NCBI RefSeq assembly: GCF_000023105.1
Contig: NC_012669.1
Location: forward strand, 992,001 to 1,056,000
Length of the DNA stretch: 64,000 nt
Direction: 5' to 3'
Source of the DNA: Beutenbergia cavernae DSM 12333
GTDB taxonomy: Bacteria > Actinomycetota > Actinomycetes > Actinomycetales > Beutenbergiaceae
Shown: positions 9,601 through 16,860 of the stretch, piece by piece
How positions within the stretch are numbered: position 1 is the stretch's first letter
How the letters are laid out: every line of letters starts with the position of its first letter
Notes under the pieces: model-generated
The model's input: the letters and a program-made list of their open reading frames with translations, nothing else
Told to the model about the DNA's origin: nothing
Databases searched by the model: none
Made by a program: the position numbers and the translations under genes

Positions 9601-10396
9601 GGGGCGTGCACAGAGCCGCGCTCTCGTCGATCGGGTTGGAGTCCGGCACCGCCGGGTCGTCCGAGTACCCGCCGTTGTAGGCGTGGCCCACGAAGTCCCA
9701 GCCGTCCGTGATCTTGCCCTGCGGCCACGCGACGTCGTCGTCGAAGCCGTCCGCGGACGTCGGGTACGTGAGGGCGGAGTCGCCGAACGACGCATGCGTG
9801 TAGTCGATGCCGGTGTCGATGACGGCGATCGTCGTGTCCTCGCCGGTCACGCCCGCGAACTCCCACGAGTCGGCGGCGCCGGTGAAGATGTCGGTGCCCG
9901 AGTTCGACGCCGGAGTCTTCGGGACGATCGGAAGGATCGCGACGACGTCGTCGCGGGCGGCCAGATCGCGCAACGCCTCGGCGTCGGCACGCACGGCGAC
10001 GCCGGCCACGCCGTTCGTCGTCGTGTAGAGGACGTCGGCGTCGCCGAGGGCGGCGACGACGGTGTCGGCGTCCGCCTCGACCTGCGCAGCCGCGTCCGCA
10101 GCCACGTCGTCCTGGGCCTGCGCGGATCTCGCGCCGGAGGCGTCGAGCGCCTCGAGGACGGGTGTGCTCGCCAGCTGGACGAACACCTCGGTCGGGCCCT
10201 CGAGCCCGACGAGCCCAGAGACATCAACGCCGCCACCACGTCCGGTGGCGGCGGCGAAGGAATCGGCGGAGGGAAGGTCGGCCGCTGTGCCGGCCGGTTC
10301 CGCATGGGCTGCTGTGACGAAGCCTGTGGTCGCAAGCGCACCGGTGAGCGCGCCGGCCATCAGGGCTCGCGTGACGCGCGAGCGGACGTGGGACAT
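6692..10396 (-). CDS. Secreted subtilisin-like serine protease (S8) with PA and C-terminal beta-sandwich domains
   Basis: A large exported protease (1234 aa). Order: signal peptide ending near AHA-EPA; inhibitor I9-like propeptide (about residues 55-160, with VFVQLASTPVLEAL and DDVVAILPIV); catalytic domain with Asp194 (VIDTGID), His275 (GHGSHVAGT) and Ser628 (SGTSMASPH). A PA domain (about 480-590, GAAGVVLTST) is inserted before the serine, and long Fn3-like beta domains follow to the end. This architecture is typical of actinobacterial lactocepin-like S8 proteases that digest extracellular protein. The ATG at 10396 has a GGGAG site just upstream and begins the signal peptide. The gene has its own terminator and is divergent from the helicase-like gene. 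Confidence 0.95.
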   Translation of the reverse strand: MSHVRSRVTRALMAGALTGALATTGFVTAAHAEPAGTAADLPSADSFAAATGRGGGVDVSGLVGLEGPTEVFVQLASTPVLEALDASGARSAQAQDDVAADAAAQVEADADTVVAALGDADVLYTTTNGVAGVAVRADAEALRDLAARDDVVAILPIVPKTPASNSGTDIFTGAADSWEFAGVTGEDTTIAVIDTGIDYTHASFGDSALTYPTSADGFDDDVAWPQGKITDGWDFVGHAYNGGYSDDPAVPDSNPIDESAALCTPPEGVPPGSGHGSHVAGTAAGYGVDAEGETFAGDYAALTDDELNTFQVGPGSAPEADLVALKVFGCAGSTAYVGAALDWLLAPDAPEVDVVNLSVGSEFSLVDDPENLLIDALVAAGIVVVTSAGNSGDVYDVGGSPGNANGSLAVANSLGNTFLFEGVEAYVDGATEPLVLPGQYSVNFTGTYPPDPIEVVTLTPGTLPYNSGCEPFTADDAARVAGKVVTLAWDNSVALPCGSAARFTNASNAGAAGVVLTSTDEAFEAGIAGNAVIPGIQLTGPATDELFAFDPATGVVDILSETLSVRFDPSLSVTAPAPSVADTLNASSSRGVHGSRGIVKPDVAAPGTSISSVAVGTGNGASVKSGTSMASPHVAGIAALTVQAHPDWSALQVKTAVINTANHDVRLGETPFGPQRVGTGRVDALQATLDTVLAYDAENPLGVSANFGVVEVGADAVSLTRTVEVANHGTADVTLGASYRPQSPVAGVEYTLSASEVSVPAGGTASVDVTLTVADPAALAKDIDPTVSAVDATYGLPREFLSTATGWLELTGAPNVEGPLRVSVSAAVKPVADIAGGDVVFGDEAATTTTLPLTGRGLAQDGYTSAVVPLELAATSEQIPADELQNPSAAGADLAAVGTAPFTFTDSGGVDHGYVGFGIATHAPWTTLGRATSFAVEVDTGDNAGPYTVEVQKLTDSVGDPHDITIVAVFDAAGTNTGLEFLNNVLGDTDTNTFDTSVAYLPVELAALGFTPEQVAADEVAFSYSVSGLSWYAEPPSEDQGLVLDTIEGLSYDAADTLEFGDGTSPLYVAQPDTGITVSRPGNPDAPPFPAAASDVTPTDDSVLLLNLHNAVGAQFQVIPVEQVTEPEPPAGVSLETTTRPGCLAGFAYVLVKVTNTDEVTARVSIDTPFLDVTYPRVRPDRSVYDVVTTFQRSIAPGTVTVTGTATVDGEVRESVYDVAYEGITCQRGSWSIS

Positions 10397-10664
10397 GGTG
10401 GACTCCCGTGTTCTCCATGGGCGGTGAGGAGGGTTCACCGCACGGCAACCCTCGCAAACTAGTGCTTGCGGGCCGTTGACAACACCCCCCACCGAGGCCG
10501 AGACCCGGAAGTTGTGTGCTCAACCGGTCGAGGTGCATACTGGATTTCGACGATGCGCGCCGCCTGCCCCCTGCGCGGTGCGCATCGTCTTTTTCGTGCC
10601 CGCACGCCCGCGTCCGACCCGTGCGAGCCGGGCGCGTCTGCCCGACGATGGAGCGCAGGATCGT

Positions 10665-10676
10665 TAGCGTGGCAGG
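10665..10676 (+). promoter_or_regulatory. -10 box TAGCGT placing transcription at the start codon (leaderless)
   Basis: TAGCGT (10665-10670) is followed by 6 bases and then GTG at 10677, with no Shine-Dalgarno sequence. Confidence 0.55.
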
Positions 10677-13600
10677 GTGAGTGCTGCCATCCACGCCGGT
10701 CCGGGCGGGACAACGGCGCACGAGGAGGTTCCGACGTCGATGACGGGTGAGGCGGGCGAACCCACCGAGCCGGGTGCCGGCCGGGACCACGAGGCCGAGG
10801 CGGCCACGCGAGCGGCGGCGGTCTCGGACGCCGTGGCGCGCTGGCGCGAGGCGCTGACCGCCCTCGGTGGGGACAGTGCACTGGCCGACATCGACGCCCT
10901 GGGCGACGCCGGCCTCGACCTGTCCGCCGCCCACCCCGGCGGCATCGCGCAGCTGTTCGCGGGCCGCCCGACCCGGCTGTCCAACCTCGTCCGCGAGCCG
11001 GGTGCGCTGGGGACCGCCCGCCGTCGGGCGCGTCTCGTGCTGGCCCGGTCCGACGAGCTGGCGCAGCGTTACGGACTGGCCGCCACCTCCGTCGCGCTCG
11101 GCGTGGCGACGTGGACGCCGGCGGACCCGGAAGGTCGGGCGGCGTCGGAGGGCGAGGGCGAGCTCGCCGCCGCAGGGTCGGAGCCCTGGCGGGCGCCGGT
11201 GCTGCTGCGGCCCGTCCACCTCTCGGTGCCTGCGCACGGCACCGACGCCGAGGTGGAGCTGGCGCTGTCGCCCCGCATCGAGATCAACCCGGTGCTCGCG
11301 CGGGCGCTCGGTGGCGGCGCCGGCCGGCTCGAGCGGCTCGTCGTCGAGCGGACGCAGCGCGGCGCCCTCGACCTGCGGGCGCTGCTCGCCGAGGTCGACG
11401 AGATCCTCGCGACGGCACTTCCCGGAGTCCGCGTCGACGAGCGGGTGGTGCTCGGCTCGTTCGCCCACCCGGGGCAGCTCCTCGCGGAGGACCTGGACGC
11501 GGAGCGGCTCGCCGGGCACGACGTCGTCGCGGCGCTCGCGGGCGACGACGAGGCGGCCGCGGCACTCGAGTCGGCGCTCCCGCCCGCCGCCGACGGCGAC
11601 CGTGATCCCGCCCAGGAACGGGGCGTCGGTGACCTCGACGCCGGCCAGCGTCGGGTGCTCGACGCCGTGGCGATGGGTGGGCACCTGTTCGTGGACGCGC
11701 CGCCGGGCGCCGACGTCGTCGGCACCATCACGGCGATCATCGCCGACGCCGCCGCGTCCGGGCGGTCCGTGCTGCACGTGCCGGGCACGCGTCGGGCCGG
11801 TGCGGCGCTCGCCGAGACCGTCGCCGCCGTCGGCATCGGCGAGCTCGTGCTCGACCTCACGTCCGACGCCGACCGCTCCCGCGTGGCCGCGGAGGCCTTC
11901 GGCGCACGGATGGCGGCACCGGTCCCCGAGGTGGACGACGACGCCGTCGCCGCGCTGCGTCTCGAGCTGGGGCAGGTGCACCGGAGCCTCGTCGCCCACG
12001 TGCGCGCCCTGCACGAGGTCCGGAGCAGGTGGGGCGTCTCCGCCTACGACGCGCTCCAAGCGCTCGCCGCGCTGACGGCCCAGCGACCGGGGCCACGCAC
12101 CGAGGTGCGGCTCGACGCCGCGATCCTCGAACGACTCGACGCGCCGGCCCGGAAGCAGGCCGGCGAGGAGCTCGCGCGAGCCGGTGCGCTCGGCGCGTTC
12201 CAGCTGCGGAGGGCCGACAGCCCCTGGTACGGCGTCCGTCTCGCCAGCGCCGAGGAGGCCACCCGCGCCGTCGAGACGGTCAACCGTCTCGCGGCCCGCA
12301 CGCTGCCCGGTCTGAGGCGCCAGATCGCGGCGGCCGCCGCGCAGACGGGGCTCGCTCCGGCGTCCAGCCTCGCGCAGTGGCGCGAGCAGCTGACGATGCT
12401 CGAGGGTGTGCGGCGCGCGCTCGACGTGTTCCAGCCGATGGTCTTCGAACGTTCCGCTGCTGACCTCGTCGCGGCGACAGCCCCACGGGCGGAGCGGGCG
12501 CAGCACGGTGCGCCGCTGCCCTGGCGCACGCGCCGCCGCCTGCGCCGCCAGGCGAAGGACCTGCTGCGACCGGGGCGGCACGTCACCGACCTGCACGCAG
12601 AGCTCGTGCACGTCCAGGCGCAGCGGGACGTCTGGCGCCTGCACTGCCCCGCGGGCGGATGGCCGCGGCTGCCGGAGTCGCTCGACGCGCTGGAGACGGC
12701 CACGCAGGACGTGAGCGACGCCGTCGCGTCGGTCGAGGAGGTCCTCGCGCCCACGCTGCCCGCGGGAGACGGGGCGACCTCGCTCGTCACCCTGCCCCTC
12801 GCCGGGCTGGAGGACCACCTCCTCGCGCTCGCGGCCGACGAGTCGGTCGCCCGCGCCCTGCCCGAGCGGACGGCCGCGCTCGCCCGCCTCATCGACGTCG
12901 GACTCGGTGACCTCGTCGACGACCTGGCGGACCGCCGGGTGCCGACGTCGTTGGTGGGTGCCGAGCTCGACCTCGCGTGGTGGGCGAGCGTGCTCGACGT
13001 CGTGCTCGCCTCCGACTCCGCGCTGGCGAATGCCGGTGGCGAGGACTTCCTCGCCCTCACCGACCGCTGGCGTGCGCTCGACCGGGGCCAGGTCGCGAGC
13101 CTGGTCGGCCCGGTCCGCCGTGCCACCGTGCGGCACCTGCGGGGCGTCATGCGCGAGCACGAGGAGCAGGCGCAGGGTCTGTACGCGCTGGCCCGGGAGG
13201 CTCGCCGCGGGAGCGGTGACACGTTCGACCTGCGGGAGATGGCGCGCGTGTTCGCCCCGGTGGCCGGGGCCGTCGTGCCGTGCTGGAGCGTGCCGCCGAT
13301 GCTCGTGCCGCAGGTGCTCGAGCCGGGTGCGCGCGTCGATCTGCTCGTGCTCGACAACGTGCAGAACCTGCCCACCGAACAGGCCGTCGCGGCCATCGGC
13401 CGGGCCCGTCAGGTCGTCGTGCTGGGCGACTCCCGGCGTGCCGGTGGCGGCGTCGTCGACGCCCTCGCCCCGCTGCTGCCGCGGCTCACGCTGCCCACCG
13501 ACCGGGGCGAGGAGGACGAGCACCTGACGGCGTTCCTGGTCCGCCACGGCTACGCCGAGGTGCTCGTCCCGGTCCCCGCACCGCCGGGGCCGAGCCGGAT

Positions 13601-14978
13601 CCGGCTCGACCTCGTCGACGGCCGCGGCCTCGCCGCCCCGGGCGCTGACGCCGTCGAGAGCGTGGCCGAGGAGGTCGCACGGGTGGTCGACGTGGTCGTG
13701 GACCACGCGCTCACGCGCCCGGAGGAGTCCCTCGCCGTCGTCGCCCTCAACGCCCGCCACGCCGATCGCGTCCGCGAGGCGGTCGCCGGCACCGTGGCCC
13801 ACAGTCCTGCGGTGGCCGAGTTCTTCGACGCCGCCCGGCCCGAGCCGTTCACCGTGGTGGACGTGGAGGCGGCGTCCGGGCTGCGCCGCGACGCCGTCGT
13901 GCTCACGCTCGGGTTCGGCAAGACGCCGCACGGGAGGGTGCTGCACCGGTTCGGTGCCGTGAGCGGCCCGCGTGGCGCGTCGCTGCTCGTGGAGGCGATC
14001 GCCGCGAGCCGCAGCAGGCTCGTCGTCGTCAGCTGCATCGCGCCGGACGAGTTCGACCGCGGGCGCCTGCGCTCCGAGGGTCCGCTGCTGCTCCACGACC
14101 TGCTCGAGTTCGCCGCGCTGGACGGCGCGTTGCCCCCGTCCACCGACGACGCGCCCCCCGACCCCCTGCTGGTCGACCTGGCCGAGCGGCTCTGGCGGAT
14201 GGGGCTCACGGTCGTGCCGCAGTACGGACCGGCGGGCGGGGTCCGCGTCCCGCTCGCGATCGGCCACCCGGAGCTTCCGGGGCGGCTGCTGCTCGCCGTC
14301 CTCACCGACGACGCGGAGTACGTGGCCTCGCCGAGCCTGCGCACCCGGGACAGACACCGCATCGAGCGGCTCGAGCGTCGCGGCTGGACGGTGCGGATGC
14401 TCCCGTCGACCGCCGTGTTCATGGACCCGCAGGGTGAGGCTCAACGCATCTGCGACCTGGTCACCGAGCTGGTCCGGTCCCGCCGCACGACCGGTTCCGT
14501 GCACGTTCCGGTCGTCGGGCCGCCGGAGCGGCTCGACGACGAGGAAGGCCCCGACGAGGACGTGCCCGACGTCGCCGACCCCGCCCAGACCGGGACGTCG
14601 GCGGCGCCCGCCCGGCCGGACCTCGAGGCCGGCCTGCCGATCGGCGCCTACACCGACGACCAGCTCGACGAGCTGCTCCGGTGGCTCGACGAGGGTGAGC
14701 CACGCGAGGACGAGGACCTGCTCGCCGCCGTGCGCACCGAGCTCGGCATCGCCCGCCGCGGTGGGCGGGTGGACGCCGTGCTCGGAGCAGCGCTCGCGCG
14801 CTTGCGCACGGGCGAGCGCCGCCGTCCGACGACGCCCGCGGCTCCTGCGACGCCGGCATCCACGGAGCCGCCGGTCATCCCGGACCGCGCCTGGGAGGAC
14901 GTCGACCGGGCTTGGGGAGACGACGACGCGGACGACGACGACCGGTTGCGCCGCGAGCGCCCACCGCACTGGGGCTGA
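10677..14978 (+). CDS. Giant superfamily-1 helicase/nuclease homologue with degenerate catalytic motifs (predicted pseudoenzyme)
   Basis: A 1433-residue protein built like the DUF4011/AAA helicases fused to a C-terminal Vsr-like nuclease, but each catalytic motif is altered. Walker A, normally GPPGTGKT, reads APPGADVV (341-348), without the Lys. Walker B reads LLVLDNVQ (889-896), so Asp893 is followed by Asn, not Glu. Motif III GDxxQ is GDSRRA (917-922). The late SF1 motif, usually LNVAITRAR, is LVEAIAASRS. The nuclease segment GVRVPLAI (about 1188-1195) has Pro1192 at the usual Asp position, and LAVLTDD (1206-1212) has Leu at the usual Glu. The frame is intact and long, so this is not simple decay. 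The GTG start is leaderless-like; an ATG at 10740 behind GAGGAGG is an alternative. It stands alone and is divergent from the protease. The role is unknown, perhaps scaffold or regulator. Confidence 0.8.
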   Translation: MSAAIHAGPGGTTAHEEVPTSMTGEAGEPTEPGAGRDHEAEAATRAAAVSDAVARWREALTALGGDSALADIDALGDAGLDLSAAHPGGIAQLFAGRPTRLSNLVREPGALGTARRRARLVLARSDELAQRYGLAATSVALGVATWTPADPEGRAASEGEGELAAAGSEPWRAPVLLRPVHLSVPAHGTDAEVELALSPRIEINPVLARALGGGAGRLERLVVERTQRGALDLRALLAEVDEILATALPGVRVDERVVLGSFAHPGQLLAEDLDAERLAGHDVVAALAGDDEAAAALESALPPAADGDRDPAQERGVGDLDAGQRRVLDAVAMGGHLFVDAPPGADVVGTITAIIADAAASGRSVLHVPGTRRAGAALAETVAAVGIGELVLDLTSDADRSRVAAEAFGARMAAPVPEVDDDAVAALRLELGQVHRSLVAHVRALHEVRSRWGVSAYDALQALAALTAQRPGPRTEVRLDAAILERLDAPARKQAGEELARAGALGAFQLRRADSPWYGVRLASAEEATRAVETVNRLAARTLPGLRRQIAAAAAQTGLAPASSLAQWREQLTMLEGVRRALDVFQPMVFERSAADLVAATAPRAERAQHGAPLPWRTRRRLRRQAKDLLRPGRHVTDLHAELVHVQAQRDVWRLHCPAGGWPRLPESLDALETATQDVSDAVASVEEVLAPTLPAGDGATSLVTLPLAGLEDHLLALAADESVARALPERTAALARLIDVGLGDLVDDLADRRVPTSLVGAELDLAWWASVLDVVLASDSALANAGGEDFLALTDRWRALDRGQVASLVGPVRRATVRHLRGVMREHEEQAQGLYALAREARRGSGDTFDLREMARVFAPVAGAVVPCWSVPPMLVPQVLEPGARVDLLVLDNVQNLPTEQAVAAIGRARQVVVLGDSRRAGGGVVDALAPLLPRLTLPTDRGEEDEHLTAFLVRHGYAEVLVPVPAPPGPSRIRLDLVDGRGLAAPGADAVESVAEEVARVVDVVVDHALTRPEESLAVVALNARHADRVREAVAGTVAHSPAVAEFFDAARPEPFTVVDVEAASGLRRDAVVLTLGFGKTPHGRVLHRFGAVSGPRGASLLVEAIAASRSRLVVVSCIAPDEFDRGRLRSEGPLLLHDLLEFAALDGALPPSTDDAPPDPLLVDLAERLWRMGLTVVPQYGPAGGVRVPLAIGHPELPGRLLLAVLTDDAEYVASPSLRTRDRHRIERLERRGWTVRMLPSTAVFMDPQGEAQRICDLVTELVRSRRTTGSVHVPVVGPPERLDDEEGPDEDVPDVADPAQTGTSAAPARPDLEAGLPIGAYTDDQLDELLRWLDEGEPREDEDLLAAVRTELGIARRGGRVDAVLGAALARLRTGERRRPTTPAAPATPASTEPPVIPDRAWEDVDRAWGDDDADDDDRLRRERPPHWG

Positions 14979-14990
14979 CGCCGGGCAGCG

Positions 14991-15005
14991 CCTGCGGCGC
15001 GCAGG
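14991..15005. terminator. Short hairpin between convergent helicase-like gene and mscL
   Basis: CCTGCG (14991-14996) pairs with CGCAGG (15000-15005) across a 3-base loop, directly between the two stop codons. Confidence 0.5.
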
Positions 15006-15575
15006 TCAGACCGAGCCGGGCCCGCTGGGCGGCTGCGGCGGGTACGACGGTGCGGACGGTGCTGCGCCGCCGCCACCGGCCGGACCGCCGGCCGGAGCCT
15101 GGCGCGCGAGCAGGTCGCGGATCTCGGTGAGCAGCTGGATGTCCTCCGCGGGGATCGCCGGCTCCGGTTCCTGCCCGGTAGCCCGGCGGCGCGCCAGGGC
15201 GTTGAGCGGCGCGACGACGAGGAAGTAGATCGCTGCCGCGACGAGCACGAAGTTGACGAGAGCGGTCAGCACCATGCCGACCTTCATCTCGGACGGCGGG
15301 ATGCCCGCGGCGGGATCACCCTCGTTGAGCGTCCACACCCAGATGTTGTCGAGGTTGGGCTGGCCGAAGATGCCGCCGATGAGCGGGTTGAGGACACCCT
15401 CGACCACCGCCGTGATGACGGCGGTGAACGCCGCGCCGATGACGATCCCGACCGCCAGCTCGACGGCATTCCCGCGGGCGATGAACTCCTTGAAGCCGCT
15501 GAGCATGCCGCCGGCCTTCGCGGCGGCGGCCCTTCGTTGCGCCGCGGCTCCTGCGGCCGGTCCTTGCTGCGACAT
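15006..15575 (-). CDS. mscL: Large-conductance mechanosensitive channel MscL
   Basis: A membrane channel that opens under osmotic down-shock to release solutes (189 aa). The family signature FKEFIARGNAVELAVGIVIGAAF forms the N-terminal amphipathic helix and first membrane span. The second span (VLTALVNFVLVAAAIYFLVV) is followed by the charged helix PAEDIQLLTEIRDLL. The proline/glycine-rich tail (last 30 residues or so) makes it longer than the E. coli protein (136 aa), as is common in actinobacteria. A GAGGAGA site lies 7 bases before the ATG. It follows the SAF gene by 21 bases, probably in one transcript. Confidence 0.96.
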   Translation of the reverse strand: MSQQGPAAGAAAQRRAAAAKAGGMLSGFKEFIARGNAVELAVGIVIGAAFTAVITAVVEGVLNPLIGGIFGQPNLDNIWVWTLNEGDPAAGIPPSEMKVGMVLTALVNFVLVAAAIYFLVVAPLNALARRRATGQEPEPAIPAEDIQLLTEIRDLLARQAPAGGPAGGGGAAPSAPSYPPQPPSGPGSV

Positions 15576-15596
15576 GCGTGTCTCCTCGGGTCGGCG

Positions 15597-16277
15597 TCAG
15601 GGCGAGGGCACGAGGACCACCGTGAGCGTGCCGCGGGCGCTCGCCTCGACGACGAGCGTAGCCACGTCGGGGCGAACCGCGACCAGGAGCAGAGGTGCGT
15701 CGGGGGCCGACGACGTGAGTCCGCCGATGCCGCCGCCCGCCTCGCCATCCACTCGCGCGAGCACGACGGCGTCCGTCGCCAGGACGTGGGCTCCCGCCTC
15801 CTGGTCGCCGGCGGCGACCAGGTCGACGGTCGCGCCCGGCTCGAGCACCGACGTCAGGAGGGGGTCGGCGAACCGCACGGGCACCACCGTCGTGCCTCGC
15901 GGCGCGCCGTCGGCGAGTCCGGGACCGAGCACCATGCCCGGCCCGAGCGGGTATCCGGCCGGGAGGGCGTGCGCCAGCTGCCGACCGACGACGTCGTCGG
16001 CCGCGTCCAGCGCGTCGGGCGGGACGGCGTCGGCGGGCAGCGCCACGACCCGGACGTCGGCCGGGACGATCTCCTGTGCGGCGGCGATGTCGTGCGCGGC
16101 GACCAGGACGTCGACGCTCGGGGGATCGGGTGGTCGCAGCGTCGCGAGCGCCATCGTCGCAGCCACGGCGAGGGCGAGCGCCGCCACGACGTGCCGAGCG
16201 CGCCAGAGCGCGACGCGCACATGCCGTGACGTCCGGGACGGCGCCCGGGGAGGACTGTCGCTGGGGAGGCGTGCCAT
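15597..16277 (-). CDS. SAF-domain membrane-anchored protein (CpaB/RcpC-like)
   Basis: A 226-residue protein with a basic N-terminus, one membrane span (about residues 27-47, HVVAALALAVAATMALATL) and an extracytoplasmic SAF domain (VLVAAHDIAAAQEIVPADVRVVALP) followed by a CpaB-like beta domain (GTTVVPVRF, ATVDLVAAGD). CpaB proteins belong to Flp pilus assembly, but actinobacterial copies next to mscL and fmdB occur without pilus genes, as here, and have no known role. The ATG at 16277 follows a TAGCGT box by 7 bases and has no ribosome site, so a leaderless start is preferred over the upstream ATG at 16310. Confidence 0.8.
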   Translation of the reverse strand: MARLPSDSPPRAPSRTSRHVRVALWRARHVVAALALAVAATMALATLRPPDPPSVDVLVAAHDIAAAQEIVPADVRVVALPADAVPPDALDAADDVVGRQLAHALPAGYPLGPGMVLGPGLADGAPRGTTVVPVRFADPLLTSVLEPGATVDLVAAGDQEAGAHVLATDAVVLARVDGEAGGGIGGLTSSAPDAPLLLVAVRPDVATLVVEASARGTLTVVLVPSP

Positions 16278-16284
16278 CCCACGG

Positions 16285-16290
16285 ACGCTA
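16285..16290 (-). promoter_or_regulatory. -10 box TAGCGT of the SAF gene (leaderless)
   Basis: Minus-strand TAGCGT is followed by 7 bases and then ATG at 16277; no Shine-Dalgarno sequence is present. Confidence 0.55.
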
Positions 16291-16344
16291 GGTCCGGCGC
16301 CCGCGACCACGGGCCCGCCCCTGGGGACGCACGGGCCGAGGCGG

Positions 16345-16363
16345 CCCCGGTCTCACACCGGGG
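16345..16363 (-). terminator. Hairpin after the FmdB gene
   Basis: CCCCGGT (16345-16351) pairs with ACCGGGG (16357-16363) over a 5-base loop, 12 bases downstream of the FmdB stop. Confidence 0.5.
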
Positions 16364-16375
16364 ACAACCGGCGGC

Positions 16376-16711
16376 TCAGGATGCCGCGGCGGCCGCGGGC
16401 TTCGTCGCCGTGGTGGTCGAGGACGTGCCGGACGAGGTGCTCGAGCTCGACGTGGAGTCGGACCCGGACGACGTGGACGGCGTCGACGCGCTCTCCGTGC
16501 CGCCGCCGGACGCCGTCGCCGCGCCCGCCGTGCCGCCCCGGGCGTCGTTCCGGTAGAACCCGGAGCCCTTGAAGACGACGCCGACGGCGGAGAACACCTT
16601 GCGGAGCGAGCCGCCGCACTCGGGGCACTCGGTCAGGGCGTCGTCGGAGAACGACTGGTGCACGTCGAACGCGTGCTGGCACGCGGTGCACCGGTAGGCG
16701 TAGGTCGGCAC
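16376..16711 (-). CDS. FmdB-family zinc-ribbon protein
   Basis: A small regulatory-type protein (111 aa) with an N-terminal zinc ribbon: Cys8 and Cys11 (YRCTAC), then Cys29 and Cys32 (ECPECGG), followed by VFKGSGFYRND, the family hallmark. The rest is a low-complexity Ser/Thr/Ala tail rich in acidic residues. The GTG at 16711 is chosen because it begins the conserved VPTYAYRC and sits 4 bases after GAGGAGG; a longer frame to 16762 adds an unconserved extension. FmdB proteins often neighbour 5-formyl-THF cyclo-ligase and mscL in actinobacteria, as here; their function is not established. Confidence 0.88.
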   Translation of the reverse strand: MPTYAYRCTACQHAFDVHQSFSDDALTECPECGGSLRKVFSAVGVVFKGSGFYRNDARGGTAGAATASGGGTESASTPSTSSGSDSTSSSSTSSGTSSTTTATKPAAAAAS

Positions 16712-16847
16712 GGATCCTCCTCGGCGACGGATGCGGATGACGCCGCCGCTAGCACTTGTCACTACCGAGTGCCAACTCTACTGCCCTTCTCGTCGGCCCC
16801 GATCCTGCCCGCTGGCGCCGCCTCCGGAGTCCTCGCTCGGGGACGGA

Positions 16848-16853
16848 TACGCT
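16848..16853 (+). promoter_or_regulatory. -10 box TACGCT of the acylase gene (leaderless)
   Basis: TACGCT is followed by 7 bases and then GTG at 16861, without a ribosome-binding site. Confidence 0.55.
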
Positions 16854-16860
16854 CGAGCCC

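Noticed and set aside
10224-14969. A 1581-codon antisense reading frame opposite the helicase-like gene
   Set aside because: It is a GC-bias shadow: low-complexity Arg/Gly/Ala-rich text, no domain, no start signal, and the opposite strand carries recognisable motifs.
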